Notes: generated by a model not told the origin, from the letters alone. A stretch of 64,000 bases of DNA from Limibacillus halophilus (GCF_014191775.1 NZ_JACHXA010000004.1:124001-188000); one strand, 5' to 3'. Positions 27,421 to 36,645 are shown, counted from the stretch's first letter. Numbers and translations are program-made.

Positions 27421-28632
27421 TTACCGTGGATAGCGTAGCTTAGCCGAAGCCCACTTCGTGGGAGCGACCACTTGGAACTCGCCATCCTGGACTTGATAAA
27501 GCACCATGGGCTTAGCGATGTTCTTACCAGTTTCATCAAATTTGATGTTGCCGTAAAAGGTCTGGATCTCGGTTACGGCCAAGGCGTCGCGTACCGCATT
27601 CGCCTCCAGGGTGCCGGCGCGACCGATAGCATCGGCGAAGACCTGCACTGCTGCAGCGGATTCCGCTGCCTGATATGGCGGCGCATAGCCGTAGGTATCT
27701 TCGAACAACTTGGCGAAATCCGCCGCCGATCCGAAGAGGTCATCCGAGTAGCTGAGGCTTGGCGCCCACTGGGAAGCGCAGAGCGCACCTTCAGCCGCTG
27801 CCCCGAACTGACCGATGATGTCGGCAGCGTCACAGTGGGTCATGGCGAGCATCGGGACTTGAACGCCCATTTCGCTAAGCTGGCGGATGGCTAGTGCAGC
27901 CCCCTTAGAGTGGCCGGATACAACCAATACATCAGGCTTTAGCGCCTTGACCTTGGTCAGGGTTGCCGACATGTCGTTCAATTCCGGCGGAAGCTTGTCA
28001 TCAATCACGACCTTCATACCGAATTTCTCGGCATCGGCGAGCACGCCGGCGCGCACATCCTGCGAGAAGGGGTCATTTTCGAAAGCGCCCGCAATTGTTA
28101 CGTCGGAGGCTTTCTTGCCTTCTTTCTCCGCGATCTCAGCCGCCAGAGCAATGGCACTGGTCAGATACTGTTCGGATGTTGAAAGTACGGCGAAAAGATA
28201 CTTGTAACCCTGTGTGAAGAGGGATCGCGAAGCACCGTTTGCTTCAACCATCGGGACGCCGTAGTTTTCCGTCACTGGAGCGATGGCTTTGGTGAGTCCG
28301 GAAGAGTAGGGCCCAAGCAGAAACTGAACACCGTCTTGCTGGATCAAACGTTCAGCCAACTGTGCGCCGCGCGCGGGGGTCGATTCGTCATCGTAATAAA
28401 CGATTTCAATCTTGTGGGCGACACCGCCGACCATAACGCCACCTGCGTCATTTAGTAACTTTGCCGCCAGGTCATAACCGTTCTTAGTATGGGCACCGTT
28501 TGTGGAATACTTGCCCGTCAAGGAAATCGCCGAACCAAGTCGGATCGTGTCGGCCTGAGCAACGCCAGCGACTGCGATGCTCAATCCAGCGGCAGCAACC
28601 GTGGCCGCCGCAAACTTGCGGAAGTGCAGCAT
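27421..28632 (-). CDS. ABC transporter substrate-binding protein, amino acid/amide/urea family
   Basis: This 403-residue periplasmic binding protein (Peripla_BP_6, HAAT family) has a clear signal peptide: basic start, hydrophobic core and VAQA cleavage near residue 27. The mature protein has the family pattern IRLGSAISLTGKYS and YYDDESTPARGAQLAERL. It captures the solute for the LivH/M/G/F-like subunits encoded downstream. The ligand is not readable. Given the adjacent molybdenum hydroxylase, it might carry that enzyme's substrate rather than a branched-chain amino acid. Confidence 0.92.
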   Translation of the reverse strand: MLHFRKFAAATVAAAGLSIAVAGVAQADTIRLGSAISLTGKYSTNGAHTKNGYDLAAKLLNDAGGVMVGGVAHKIEIVYYDDESTPARGAQLAERLIQQDGVQFLLGPYSSGLTKAIAPVTENYGVPMVEANGASRSLFTQGYKYLFAVLSTSEQYLTSAIALAAEIAEKEGKKASDVTIAGAFENDPFSQDVRAGVLADAEKFGMKVVIDDKLPPELNDMSATLTKVKALKPDVLVVSGHSKGAALAIRQLSEMGVQVPMLAMTHCDAADIIGQFGAAAEGALCASQWAPSLSYSDDLFGSAADFAKLFEDTYGYAPPYQAAESAAAVQVFADAIGRAGTLEANAVRDALAVTEIQTFYGNIKFDETGKNIAKPMVLYQVQDGEFQVVAPTKWASAKLRYPR

Positions 28633-28941
28633 TAAAATAAACCTCCCTATAACTGCGCTTTCTTTGTTTGGCCCATCAAGCGCGCAGGATCGATGAGCTA
28701 TGGCAAGAACCTAGCTGTTCAAGCTGTGGGTGGCAAGATTGTAGAAACGCAATGTATGTCGTTTTCTGTATGCTGGCTCGAGAGCCGCATGCACGAGCGA
28801 TACCGATGGCGATGCATAGCGCCTTGGTCTGGAAGTGGTGATCATGCATACTGCCGCGCCGCGTGACCCGCGGAGCACGGTCAGTGCCCGTAAAGGCGGT
28901 AAGTTATGTGATTGTAGTTGGGTGGTGATAGGGAGGATTGT
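28633..28941. other. Intergenic region with no gene seen
   Basis: These 309 bases separate the divergent binding-protein and antiporter genes and must carry both promoters. A minus-strand open frame here (28711-29061) is Arg/His-rich and overlaps the antiporter start, so I take it as chance. No riboswitch or operator is recognised. Confidence 0.5.
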
Positions 28942-30414
28942 GTGCCTACCAGGAAAGGAATGACGGCGACCTGCCGTTTGCTCGGCCTCGCAACAGTCTT
29001 TGTGTTTATTGCGATGCTGCCTGTTCAGGCGGCGGTTGACGGGACGGTCGGCGCGCCGCATCTGGAAGGCGCCGATCTGCGGCTTTTCTGGATAGTCCCC
29101 TTTATTGGAATACTATTGTCTATCGCAATTTTTCCTTTGGTGGCCCCCAGTTTCTGGCACCACAATTTCGGCAAGATATCGGCGTTTTGGGGCGCGGCGT
29201 TCCTGCTGCCCTTTACATTGGTGTTCGGCTGGCAACTCGCATTGTTTGAACTGCTGCACGTTGCTTTGTTGGAGTACATACCCTTCATCATTCTGCTTCT
29301 GGCGCTTTTTACCGTCGCCGGTGGCGTGCGTCTGAAAGGGCGCTTGCGCGGTACGCCGGTGGTGAATACCGGTATCCTGTTGTTGGGAACGATGATTGCG
29401 AGCTGGATGGGCACGACCGGCGCGGCAATGTTGCTGATTCGACCGATTATTCGCGCAAACGAATGGCGCCAGCATCGGGTTCATACCATCGTTTTCTTCA
29501 TTTTTCTGGTTGCCAATATCGGTGGCTCGTTGACCCCTTTGGGTGATCCGCCGCTGTTCCTGGGATTTCTGAAGGGCGTGTCTTTCTTCTGGCCCACGAC
29601 CCATATGTTCCTGCCAATGGTCATGCTGTCGGTTTTGTTGCTGGTGATCTACTTCCTCTTGGATAGCTATTTGTTCAATAAGGAAGAGATCAAAGAGCCC
29701 CCCCAGGAACCGGCGTCGGAGAACGCCGAGCCTGAAGAAGCGTTGGGATTGGAGGGAAGCGCTAACCTATTGCTCTTGGTCGGCGTCATCGGCGCTGTTT
29801 TGATGAGTGGCGTTTGGCGTCCTGATGTCGCGATCGATATCTATCATGTCGAGGTCGAGCTTCAGAACCTGACTCGTGATGTGCTTCTGATTGGCATCGC
29901 TGTGTTTTCCTGGCAGATGACTCCGAAGGCCAGTCGCGAAGCCAATGGCTTTTCCTGGTTCCCCATTGTTGAAGTCGCCAAGCTATTTGCGGGCATTTTC
30001 GTGACGATTGTCCCAGCTATCGCGATCCTCAAAGCTGGCACCAACGGCGCCATGTCTGGGTTGGTGAACATGGTAAATGTTGATGGGCAACCCGTGAACA
30101 GTATGTACTTCTGGCTAACTGGAATTCTCTCCAGTTTCCTGGACAATGCGCCGACTTATCTCGTGTTTTTCAATACTGCTGGCGGCGACGCGGATATCCT
30201 TATGGGTCCGATGGCGCAGACCTTGCTGGCCATTTCAGCCGGTGCGGTTTTCATGGGGGCAAACACCTACATCGGCAACGCGCCAAACTTCATGGTGAGG
30301 TCAATCGCCGAGGAACGGGGAATTGCGATGCCCAGCTTCTTTGGTTACATGGCGTGGTCCGGGCTGATACTGCTGCCCCTGTTCGGCTTGGTGACGCTGG
30401 TCTTTTTCCTGTAG
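28942..30414 (+). CDS. Sodium:proton antiporter, NhaD/ion-transporter superfamily
   Basis: This 490-residue polytopic membrane protein has 11-13 helices and belongs to the ion transporter (NhaD/ArsB/CitMHS-like) superfamily. Conserved features are GTTGAAMLLIRPIIRANEW around residue 160 and NIGGSLTPLGDPPLFLGFL around 193, the half-helix loops of that fold, plus a matching C-terminal SSFLDNAPTYLVF. It probably exchanges Na+ for H+ in pH and salt homeostasis. I chose GTG 28942 because GGGAGG lies five bases upstream; ATG 28960 is the alternative. The first 35 residues resemble a cleavable signal, seen in several members. Confidence 0.88.
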   Translation: MPTRKGMTATCRLLGLATVFVFIAMLPVQAAVDGTVGAPHLEGADLRLFWIVPFIGILLSIAIFPLVAPSFWHHNFGKISAFWGAAFLLPFTLVFGWQLALFELLHVALLEYIPFIILLLALFTVAGGVRLKGRLRGTPVVNTGILLLGTMIASWMGTTGAAMLLIRPIIRANEWRQHRVHTIVFFIFLVANIGGSLTPLGDPPLFLGFLKGVSFFWPTTHMFLPMVMLSVLLLVIYFLLDSYLFNKEEIKEPPQEPASENAEPEEALGLEGSANLLLLVGVIGAVLMSGVWRPDVAIDIYHVEVELQNLTRDVLLIGIAVFSWQMTPKASREANGFSWFPIVEVAKLFAGIFVTIVPAIAILKAGTNGAMSGLVNMVNVDGQPVNSMYFWLTGILSSFLDNAPTYLVFFNTAGGDADILMGPMAQTLLAISAGAVFMGANTYIGNAPNFMVRSIAEERGIAMPSFFGYMAWSGLILLPLFGLVTLVFFL

Positions 30415-30431
30415 AGACCGGCCTCTCACTT

Positions 30432-31262
30432 TTAGTGGGACATCAAGAGCGGGATCTTGCTGTCGGCTAGAACCTCGTGGGTAACGCCTCCCAGCAAGAT
30501 CTGACGCCAGCGCGTATGCCCGTAAGCGCCAAGCACGATCAGATCGCAGCTCTGCGTTTCGGCGAAATCAAGGATCGCCTTGCCAACGCTGTCGGGAATT
30601 TCTGCCAGATTGCGTGCCTCTCCGTTCACTCCATGACGCCGTAAGTGCTCCATCACTTCCAACTTGGAAAGGGCATCGCCTGCATCAGCGCCAACCGTCA
30701 GAACCAGAACCTTTTCCGCGCTCGCAAGAATACTCATCGAATCACGAATTGCCCGCACGGCTTCGCGTGTGCCTTTCCAGGCCAACACGACTTTCTTGCC
30801 GATCTGGATTTCAGGATCAAACCCTCTGGGAATGACGAGCACAGGTAGTCCAGACTGCATCACCAGTTCTTCAGGTAAACGCGTCCGAAAGTGATCTTCA
30901 AGATGTTCGATGATTGGCTGTGCAGCGATAATGATGTCGGCCGTATGGGCATGTTCCGACATAAGCTCCACATGATCGCCCTCTATTACGAGCCAGGCAT
31001 TTTCTATGCCGTCACGTTCACAAGCTTCATGGAACTCTTTCTCAAGGTTATCCGCGACCTCACGGGCATTACGGCTGGCTTCGGACAGAAACATTGCCGA
31101 AGCGCCGCGCCCGGTAATACCCGCCGGCATGCCTATTGGGGTAGGAATAAACAAGGCAAAGACCTTCGCGTCGTGTTGTCGCGCGAGTTTGAGCGCCACC
31201 TTTAGGCGAGTGCGATGCTCTACGTCGTTAGCGAGATGGACAAGGATGGTCTTCAAACTCAT
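30432..31262 (-). CDS. Tandem-domain universal stress protein
   Basis: This 276-residue cytosolic protein has two UspA domains (about 1-145 and 150-276). The second keeps the ATP-binding pattern in LIVLGAYGHTRWRQILLGG; the first is more degenerate. Double-domain Usp proteins are common in Alphaproteobacteria and respond to starvation or oxidative and acid stress. It is convergent with the antiporter gene, with only 17 bases between the stop codons, and no clear terminator. Single-gene unit. Confidence 0.93.
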   Translation of the reverse strand: MSLKTILVHLANDVEHRTRLKVALKLARQHDAKVFALFIPTPIGMPAGITGRGASAMFLSEASRNAREVADNLEKEFHEACERDGIENAWLVIEGDHVELMSEHAHTADIIIAAQPIIEHLEDHFRTRLPEELVMQSGLPVLVIPRGFDPEIQIGKKVVLAWKGTREAVRAIRDSMSILASAEKVLVLTVGADAGDALSKLEVMEHLRRHGVNGEARNLAEIPDSVGKAILDFAETQSCDLIVLGAYGHTRWRQILLGGVTHEVLADSKIPLLMSH

Positions 31263-31356
31263 TTCATTACTCCAGGGTGATGCAGGCTGGATTCACGAAC
31301 CAGAAGCTACTCCGAAGGCCGCTTAGCGTCTAGCAGCGAGACAGATATTACCGGTT

Positions 31357-32142
31357 TCACAAACGTTTGTCGGCGCGGAGAATGAGCTTCCGATCTCGCA
31401 ACAGCGTTACGGAATCGCCGGCAACGGCAAACAACGCAGAGCGCAGTTCGGCGGGTGCCGTCAAAATGCGCTGCGTGATCTCACTGACGACTTGCTTGGA
31501 GACGTCCATGCGCGCGAGCCAATCCGCAAAATCATGCTCCTTATTGTAAATCGTTTCCCGATTGATCGTCAGGCCGGCGGCCTCGATAGAACGCCGCCAC
31601 TCGTCACGGGTGAGACTGCGTGCATGGCTGGGGTCGCGGGTTACTTCCAACCAATGTAAGAACGCGCAAATTTCCGGTTCATCTGGGGCCATGCTGTCTT
31701 CCAGCACAAAACGGCCTCCAGGGCGCAGCACGCGCTCCACTTCGCGGAGGAACCCCGGAATATCATCAAAATGATGTGGCGCAATTCGGCAGGTTACAAG
31801 ATCGAATGTATCGGGGCCGAAGGGAATATCCGTGGCATCGCCGTACTTGAAAATGACGTTCTCGACCTGGCGCTCAATCGCCAGTTTTCGAGCGCGGGCA
31901 AGCATGCCCTCGGCGATGTCGATTCCGACGACGAGGGACGCTTTCGCAGCAAGGCGAAACGCCGTGTGGCCAGGGCCGGTGGCAACGTCCAGGCACAAAT
32001 GATAAAGCCCAGGTTCGGCATAGGCGGCAACGATATCCAAATCGTTGCCGAATGCATGGCCGGGACTATTTGCATAAGCATCGGCCTGTTTGGAAAAACG
32101 CGCGGCGGTGTCTGCTTTATCAGTCATTGATTCAATATTCAC
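31357..32142 (-). CDS. Class I SAM-dependent methyltransferase
   Basis: This 261-residue Methyltransf_11/UbiE-like protein has motif I at LCLDVATGPGHTAFRLA (about residue 52), the acidic motif VVGIDIAEGM, and TCRIAPHHFDDIPGFLREVERVLRPGGRFVLED as motifs II-III. The substrate is unknown. The GTG start at 32142 overlaps the permease stop as GTGA, implying translational coupling; an in-frame ATG at 32127 is possible. Its tie to an ABC permease/ATPase pair is unusual and might mean modification of the transported compound. Confidence 0.88.
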   Translation of the reverse strand: MNIESMTDKADTAARFSKQADAYANSPGHAFGNDLDIVAAYAEPGLYHLCLDVATGPGHTAFRLAAKASLVVGIDIAEGMLARARKLAIERQVENVIFKYGDATDIPFGPDTFDLVTCRIAPHHFDDIPGFLREVERVLRPGGRFVLEDSMAPDEPEICAFLHWLEVTRDPSHARSLTRDEWRRSIEAAGLTINRETIYNKEHDFADWLARMDVSKQVVSEITQRILTAPAELRSALFAVAGDSVTLLRDRKLILRADKRL

Positions 32143-32906
32143 ACAGTTTTTCGGCTCGCATCCAGACTATCCGGCTGCCATGGCAATATTCGCCGCATGG
32201 CCATATCCACCAAGCTGTAAAGCGTGACAGCTATAATAGTTAAAATAAAGAGGGCAGCGAACATAACCGCGACTTGTCCTCGGGCGTTTGCTTGCAGCAT
32301 TGCATAGCCAAGTCCTGCTGACGATCCAACCCACTCTCCAACCACGGCGCCAATCGGGGCTACGGCGGTGGCGACTCGCAGCCCGGAGGCAAAGGCCGGC
32401 AAGGCTGCGGGTATGCGTATATGACGCAAGCGCGACCAGCGACCGGCGCCCATTGTCGCGGCCAGATCCAGCCAACCCGGGTCGGTTCGGCGCAGGCCGT
32501 CAAAGGTGGCGGCCGTTACCGGAAAGAAGATGATGAGACTTGCCATCGCGACTTTGGAGGCAAGCCCATAACCAAGCCAAAGGACCAAGATCGGCGCTAG
32601 GGCGAAAACCGGGATAGCTTGGCTGACGACGAGGAGCGGGAGCAGCCAGAGGCGTAAGGTTCGTGCGCTGGCGAGCAAAAGCGCAGCAAATCCGCCAAGC
32701 GCAGTGCCGATCCCGAGGCCCAGTAGTATTTCAATCAGTGTGATCCCGGCATGGCCGATCAAGAAACGCCAACGCTCATATAATGCCAGGGCGACCTGAT
32801 CAGGGCCGGGGAGGATGAAACTGGGTGCGTCGGTGAGGCGGACGGTAACCTCCCAAAAAAGCAGCAAGACGGCCGCGATCACCAGACTGCGGGCAACTCT
32901 TGTCAT
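32139..32906 (-). CDS. ABC transporter permease, SsuC/ThiX/TauC type
   Basis: This 255-residue permease has six predicted helices and the binding-protein-dependent EAA loop (TMGAGRWSRLRHIRIPAALPAFASGLR around residues 160-182). The subfamily includes sulfonate, taurine, nitrate and pyrimidine-precursor (ThiX) transporters. It overlaps the ATPase gene by four bases. No substrate-binding protein gene is nearby, so the ligand is open; HMP/thiamin precursor or sulfonate are possibilities. Confidence 0.9.
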   Translation of the reverse strand: MTRVARSLVIAAVLLLFWEVTVRLTDAPSFILPGPDQVALALYERWRFLIGHAGITLIEILLGLGIGTALGGFAALLLASARTLRLWLLPLLVVSQAIPVFALAPILVLWLGYGLASKVAMASLIIFFPVTAATFDGLRRTDPGWLDLAATMGAGRWSRLRHIRIPAALPAFASGLRVATAVAPIGAVVGEWVGSSAGLGYAMLQANARGQVAVMFAALFILTIIAVTLYSLVDMAMRRILPWQPDSLDASRKTV

Positions 32907-33778
32907 GGTCGATCTCGTGCAAGTAGGAGCCGGTTCAGTAAGGCCGATTGGGCGGCCAGGATGTCGACGGATCTAGGGTTCCGCGGTGCTGGTTCGGCGG
33001 GAATAGGAAAAGATTCGAGCGTTGCGGGGCGTCCGGACATAATCAGAATGGAATCCCCCAGCCGCAATGCTTCCAATGGGTCATGGGTGACCAGAAGGAC
33101 GGTCCGCCCCTTCAGCAAATTTGCCGCGAGTTCTTGCAGCTCCAGGCGTGTAATGGCATCGACCGCCGAGAATGGCTCATCCATCAGGACAAATGGCTGG
33201 TTCTCGAAAAGCGTTCGTGCCAGGGCAGCCCGCTGACGCATTCCGCCGGAAAGCGCTGCAGGTCTTTTCCCTGCAGCATCGGCAAGGCCCACCGCCCTTA
33301 AGAGCTCCAGCGCGCGCATTTCTGCGGTACGGGTGTCTTTTCCACCTTTGCCATAACGCAATCTATGACCCAGGCAAACGTTCTGAAGCGTGGTCAACCA
33401 AGGTAACAAGAGATCCTGCTGGGCCATGTAGGAAAGGCGGCCTTCGAGGCTAGCTCCATCACTGTCTCTCACGTTGCCCATTGCCGCATCGCCCAGCCCG
33501 GCCAGGAGCCTCAACAAGCTAGATTTGCCAATTCCCGAGGGGCCCAGCAGGCATGTGGTTTGTGCAGCAGGGAGTGTGAGTTGCAGACCGGTGAAAAGCG
33601 GCTCACCTTGAAAGGAAAGCGTTCCATCGGTCAGGTGGACGTCTGGAGCACGTTCATTGGAATGGTGTTTGGCGGCCTGAGTCTGCAAGATATGTTCCCG
33701 GAACCAGCGGCGACGGCGGACTATTGCAAGGCGCCGCGCGCGGGACAAGAGAAAGCAGTGACTTGTTTGGGCGGGCAA
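32903..33778 (-). CDS. ABC transporter ATP-binding protein, SsuB/ThiZ type
   Basis: This ABC ATPase partners the adjacent permease. Walker A is GPSGIGKSS, the signature is LSGGMRQRAALAR, and Walker B is FVLMDEPFSAVD. Homologues begin close to residue 48 (VHLTDGTLSFQG). The upstream 45 residues are Arg-rich and start with TTG, so the true start is unresolved and may be an internal TTG near 33693. It is divergent from the HDAC-like gene across about 100 bases. Confidence 0.85.
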   Translation of the reverse strand: MPAQTSHCFLLSRARRLAIVRRRRWFREHILQTQAAKHHSNERAPDVHLTDGTLSFQGEPLFTGLQLTLPAAQTTCLLGPSGIGKSSLLRLLAGLGDAAMGNVRDSDGASLEGRLSYMAQQDLLLPWLTTLQNVCLGHRLRYGKGGKDTRTAEMRALELLRAVGLADAAGKRPAALSGGMRQRAALARTLFENQPFVLMDEPFSAVDAITRLELQELAANLLKGRTVLLVTHDPLEALRLGDSILIMSGRPATLESFPIPAEPAPRNPRSVDILAAQSALLNRLLLARDRP

Positions 33779-33878
33779 GGATCGTGACCCGTTCTGGCAT
33801 AGGCTGTTTTAGGGTTAATTCGCGAACTGGGAGCCTGACCTGAAACAGGAACCTCACGAACCCCTGCGGCACCCGGTC

Positions 33879-34979
33879 ATGGTCGCCAGCGAAATCTATC
33901 GGACTTCCAGCTACGGCGGTCGGCATCCGTTGTCGATTCCCCGGGTCTCCACCGTCGTCGATGTTTGTCGTGCGATGGAGTGGTTGTCCGACGACGCCTA
34001 TATCGATAGCCCACAGGCGACCGCCCAGGAGTTGGCGAGGTTTCATGATCCAGAGTACATCGCGGCTGTTCAACGCCTTGAGAGGGAACAGCAGGCCGAT
34101 GCGGATGCGCGTCAACGATTCAATCTCGGTGTGAATGGGAATCCAATTTATCCGGAGGTGTTCCGGCGACCAGCTACGGCGGCCGGTGCGTCGCAGCTTG
34201 CGGGTCGCCTGTTGCGATACGGCGGCATTGTACATAGCCCGGCGGGAGGTACGCATCATGCGTTGCGCGAGCGCGCAAGCGGGTTTTGCTATTTCAATGA
34301 TCCGGTCCTGGCGATCCTCAGCCTTCTCGATCATGGCTGCGACCGGGTCTTTTACTTGGATATCGACGCCCATCATGGGGATGGAGTGCAGATCGCGCTT
34401 GCCGAAGAGCCGCGCGTGTTCACCTGCTCAATGCATGAGGCGGGTCGATGGCCGATGAAGAGAGATGAACTGCTGGGGAACCTGAATGACAGAGGCGGCG
34501 GTCAAGCGCTCAATCTGCCGGTTATCGAGGGATTCAACGACAGCGAGTTTCGGTTCTTATTTGAGTCAGTCGTATTGCCGTTGATCGATCGCTTCAAGCC
34601 GGATGCTGTGGTTTTGCAATGCGGATGCGATGGATTGGCGGATGATCCGCTCAGCCGTCTGTCTTTGTCGAACCAGGCGCACTGGGCAGCGGTCAGGGGC
34701 TTGATTGGTGTTGCGCCGCGGCTTCTCGTGCTTGGCGGCGGCGGTTACAACCCTTGGGCGGTGGCCCGATGCTGGTCGGGTGTATGGGCCGTTCTAAACG
34801 GCTTTGACGTGCCGAAACGGCTACCAGAGGCGGTTGTCGGAATTCTTCGGTCGCTGATTTGGCGTCATAGCAAGGGGCGAAATCCTCCGTCCCATTGGAT
34901 GGAAACACTCGCGGATCTGCCAAACGAAGGGCCTTTGCGCCCGGAGATTCGTGATTTGGCAAAAGCCGCGCTGATGTGA
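33879..34979 (+). CDS. Histone deacetylase / acetoin-utilisation (AcuC-like) family protein
   Basis: This 366-residue zinc-dependent amidohydrolase has an arginase/deacetylase fold. The conserved active site is visible: H126-H127 in GGTHHAL, GFCYFND at 135-141, and the zinc-binding Asp-x-Asp-x-His (D161, D163, H165) in YLDIDAHHGDGV. A late GGGGYN ends the pocket. Bacterial members act on acetylpolyamines, acetylated lysines or small amides; the substrate is not evident. It runs into the DUF192 gene 12 bases later, so they may be co-transcribed. Confidence 0.92.
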   Translation: MVASEIYRTSSYGGRHPLSIPRVSTVVDVCRAMEWLSDDAYIDSPQATAQELARFHDPEYIAAVQRLEREQQADADARQRFNLGVNGNPIYPEVFRRPATAAGASQLAGRLLRYGGIVHSPAGGTHHALRERASGFCYFNDPVLAILSLLDHGCDRVFYLDIDAHHGDGVQIALAEEPRVFTCSMHEAGRWPMKRDELLGNLNDRGGGQALNLPVIEGFNDSEFRFLFESVVLPLIDRFKPDAVVLQCGCDGLADDPLSRLSLSNQAHWAAVRGLIGVAPRLLVLGGGGYNPWAVARCWSGVWAVLNGFDVPKRLPEAVVGILRSLIWRHSKGRNPPSHWMETLADLPNEGPLRPEIRDLAKAALM

Positions 34980-34991
34980 TGGAGACAAACG

Positions 34992-35516
34992 ATGGTGAAG
35001 CCGAACCCACTTGCGAGGCAGGTCAAAGCGCGGCAGGCTACGGCCATGTTTAGGAAGCTTCTATCGATTTCCCTTCTTATTGGTGTTTTCTGGATCACTG
35101 CGGCCTTGGCGCAAAGCAGCCCGGAAGAGGTGTATTTCGAGAAAGACCGATTGGTTATCGAAACACTGGAAGGCAAGCGGTTCGCCTTTACTATTGAACT
35201 GGCGATTACGCCAAAACAGCAAGCACGCGGGCTGATGTACCGCCGCGGCATGGCTGCGGATTCGGGCATGCTTTTTATCACGGACACCCCGCGCGAAATC
35301 AGCATGTGGATGAAGAATACGTTCATTCCCCTGGATATGCTTTTCGTGGATGGCCAGGGTGTGATCGTGAAGATCGCATCGGGAACGGTACCGCATTCCC
35401 TGGAAACGGTGGCCTCGGGTCAGGCGGTAAAAGCTGTGTTGGAGATCAATGCGGGCGTATCGGAACAGCTTGGAATTACCGAAGGATCGCGGCTTCTTTA
35501 TCCCACCTTTGAATAG
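34992..35516 (+). CDS. DUF192 family exported protein
   Basis: This 174-residue protein has a membrane/signal segment (residues ~20-40, ending AALAQS) and a DUF192 beta-rich domain. Family hallmarks are GLMYRRGMAADSGMLFI, MWMKNTFIPLDMLFVD and VLEINAG. Function is unknown; a copy is found in most Alphaproteobacteria and halophiles. The ATG at 34992 has GGAG seven bases upstream; ATG 35046 would give a more classic signal peptide. It is followed by tRNA-Pro. Confidence 0.9.
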   Translation: MVKPNPLARQVKARQATAMFRKLLSISLLIGVFWITAALAQSSPEEVYFEKDRLVIETLEGKRFAFTIELAITPKQQARGLMYRRGMAADSGMLFITDTPREISMWMKNTFIPLDMLFVDGQGVIVKIASGTVPHSLETVASGQAVKAVLEINAGVSEQLGITEGSRLLYPTFE

Positions 35517-35570
35517 GCCTCTTGCCTGAGAGCGGCGGACCGCTTAAACAGGCGTCACAACCGCCGCTGG

Positions 35571-35647
35571 CGGGGAGTAGCTCAGCCTGGTAGAGCACCT
35601 GCTTTGGGAGCAGGGGGTCGTTGGTTCGAATCCAGTCTCCCCGACCA
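35571..35647 (+). tRNA. tRNA-Pro (TGG anticodon)
   Basis: Complete cloverleaf of 77 bases. Acceptor CGGGGAG pairs with CTCCCCG, the anticodon loop is TTTGGGA with TGG, the T-loop is GGTTCGAATCC, and the 3' CCA is encoded. Reads proline codons CCN, mainly CCA and CCG. Confidence 0.98.
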
Positions 35648-35760
35648 CTTCATATTTTTCCGGAGTGCCGATCCGCGATTCGTGCGCCCGTTTGCTTGAA
35701 AATCTATCATGATCTGCACGCGATGATGCATTTCCATAAATTTTATGGATAATTGTCTGC

Positions 35761-35904
35761 ATGGTGATCGATAGGAAAAAATTTGCAAAGGCGGAACAGC
35801 GGCAGAAGGTCGCGCGGAAAGAGGCGCTATACATCCTGCGCGTCATTCTTTTTGCGTTGATCCTGGTGGGGGTGGGTATTACCGCGTATTATAACTTGCG
35901 CTAG
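35761..35904 (+). CDS. Small single-helix membrane protein (47 aa)
   Basis: This short open frame encodes 47 residues. It has a strongly basic first 21 residues (MVIDRKKFAKAEQRQKVARK), then one hydrophobic helix (ILRVILFALILVGVGITAYY) and a short end. The composition, positive-inside charge and helix length are typical of real small membrane proteins. There is no good ribosome site, only GGA about twelve bases upstream, so confidence is limited. Function unknown. Confidence 0.45.
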   Translation: MVIDRKKFAKAEQRQKVARKEALYILRVILFALILVGVGITAYYNLR

Positions 35905-36005
35905 GTGCAGGTTAGCTGCTTGCTTATCAATCCTGAGCTATAATCTTAAGCGAATCGGGAAGATAGCCCGACCCTGCTACAATCCCAAAGGCTGACGCTC
36001 ACGTT

Positions 36006-36623
36006 ATGCGATCTTCTTCGTCCAAGCTACCCGATCCGACGACCCTTGAAGATAGATTGGTCTTCTTCAAAGCTTTCTTACGATCGCCCCTAAGCACCGG
36101 TTCCATCACGCCCTCGTTTAAATATCTAGGGCGGCGGATGCGGCGCATTATTGACGAGCAGGGGTTTGCCAAGAGTGCGATCATAGAGTTTGGGTGTGGT
36201 ACGGGATCCGTTACCCGAAGCTTTGACGGCCATGAAGTCATTGGCCTGGATTTGGATGAGCGGCTGCTCGCCAAGGCTAGGAGAAATTGCCCTTTCGCTC
36301 GTTTCGAAACCGCCGATGTCTGCGCCGATGGCTTCGAACTTCCGAAGTTCACAAGCCAGCGGGCATACTTGGTCTCTTGCATACCGGTCGTGAACCTTGG
36401 TGAGCGACGGGTTGTCTTCGAGCGGAACCTGCAAAGACTTTTCGAGGATTCCCGTGTCAGTGGTTTCCTGCAGTTTACCTACCTGCCGAAGCGCCCCCTT
36501 AATCTGCAAGGAAAAGTTCAGCGCAGAAATTTGGTGCTCCGCAACCTTCCGCCGGCCTTCATCTATTGTTGGGAGCCCAGCCAAGGGACTCCCGGTGAAG
36601 CTTTGACCGCGGAAGCGAGTTGA
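36006..36623 (+). CDS. pmtA: Phospholipid N-methyltransferase-like SAM methyltransferase
   Basis: This 205-residue class I methyltransferase has SAM motif I at IIEFGCGTGSVTRSF (about residue 65) and VIGLDLDERLLAKAR following. The C-terminal segment FTYLPKRPLNLQGK then LVLRNLPPAFIYCWEP resembles bacterial PmtA, which methylates phosphatidylethanolamine to phosphatidylcholine at the inner membrane. The N-terminal LVFFKAFLRSPLSTGSITPSF is also typical. A ribosomal-RNA-dimethylase-like relative is an alternative. It has its own promoter region after an A/T-rich gap. Confidence 0.75.
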   Translation: MRSSSSKLPDPTTLEDRLVFFKAFLRSPLSTGSITPSFKYLGRRMRRIIDEQGFAKSAIIEFGCGTGSVTRSFDGHEVIGLDLDERLLAKARRNCPFARFETADVCADGFELPKFTSQRAYLVSCIPVVNLGERRVVFERNLQRLFEDSRVSGFLQFTYLPKRPLNLQGKVQRRNLVLRNLPPAFIYCWEPSQGTPGEALTAEAS

Positions 36624-36645
36624 TCGTTCCTGCAACAGGTCAGTT

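Noticed and set aside
28711-29061. Minus-strand 116-residue frame between binding protein and antiporter
   Set aside because: It is Arg/His-rich, lies mostly in an intergenic region and overlaps the antiporter start.
33654-34376. Minus-strand 240-residue frame opposite the HDAC-like gene
   Set aside because: The plus strand carries a full active-site set; the antisense frame has no recognisable features.
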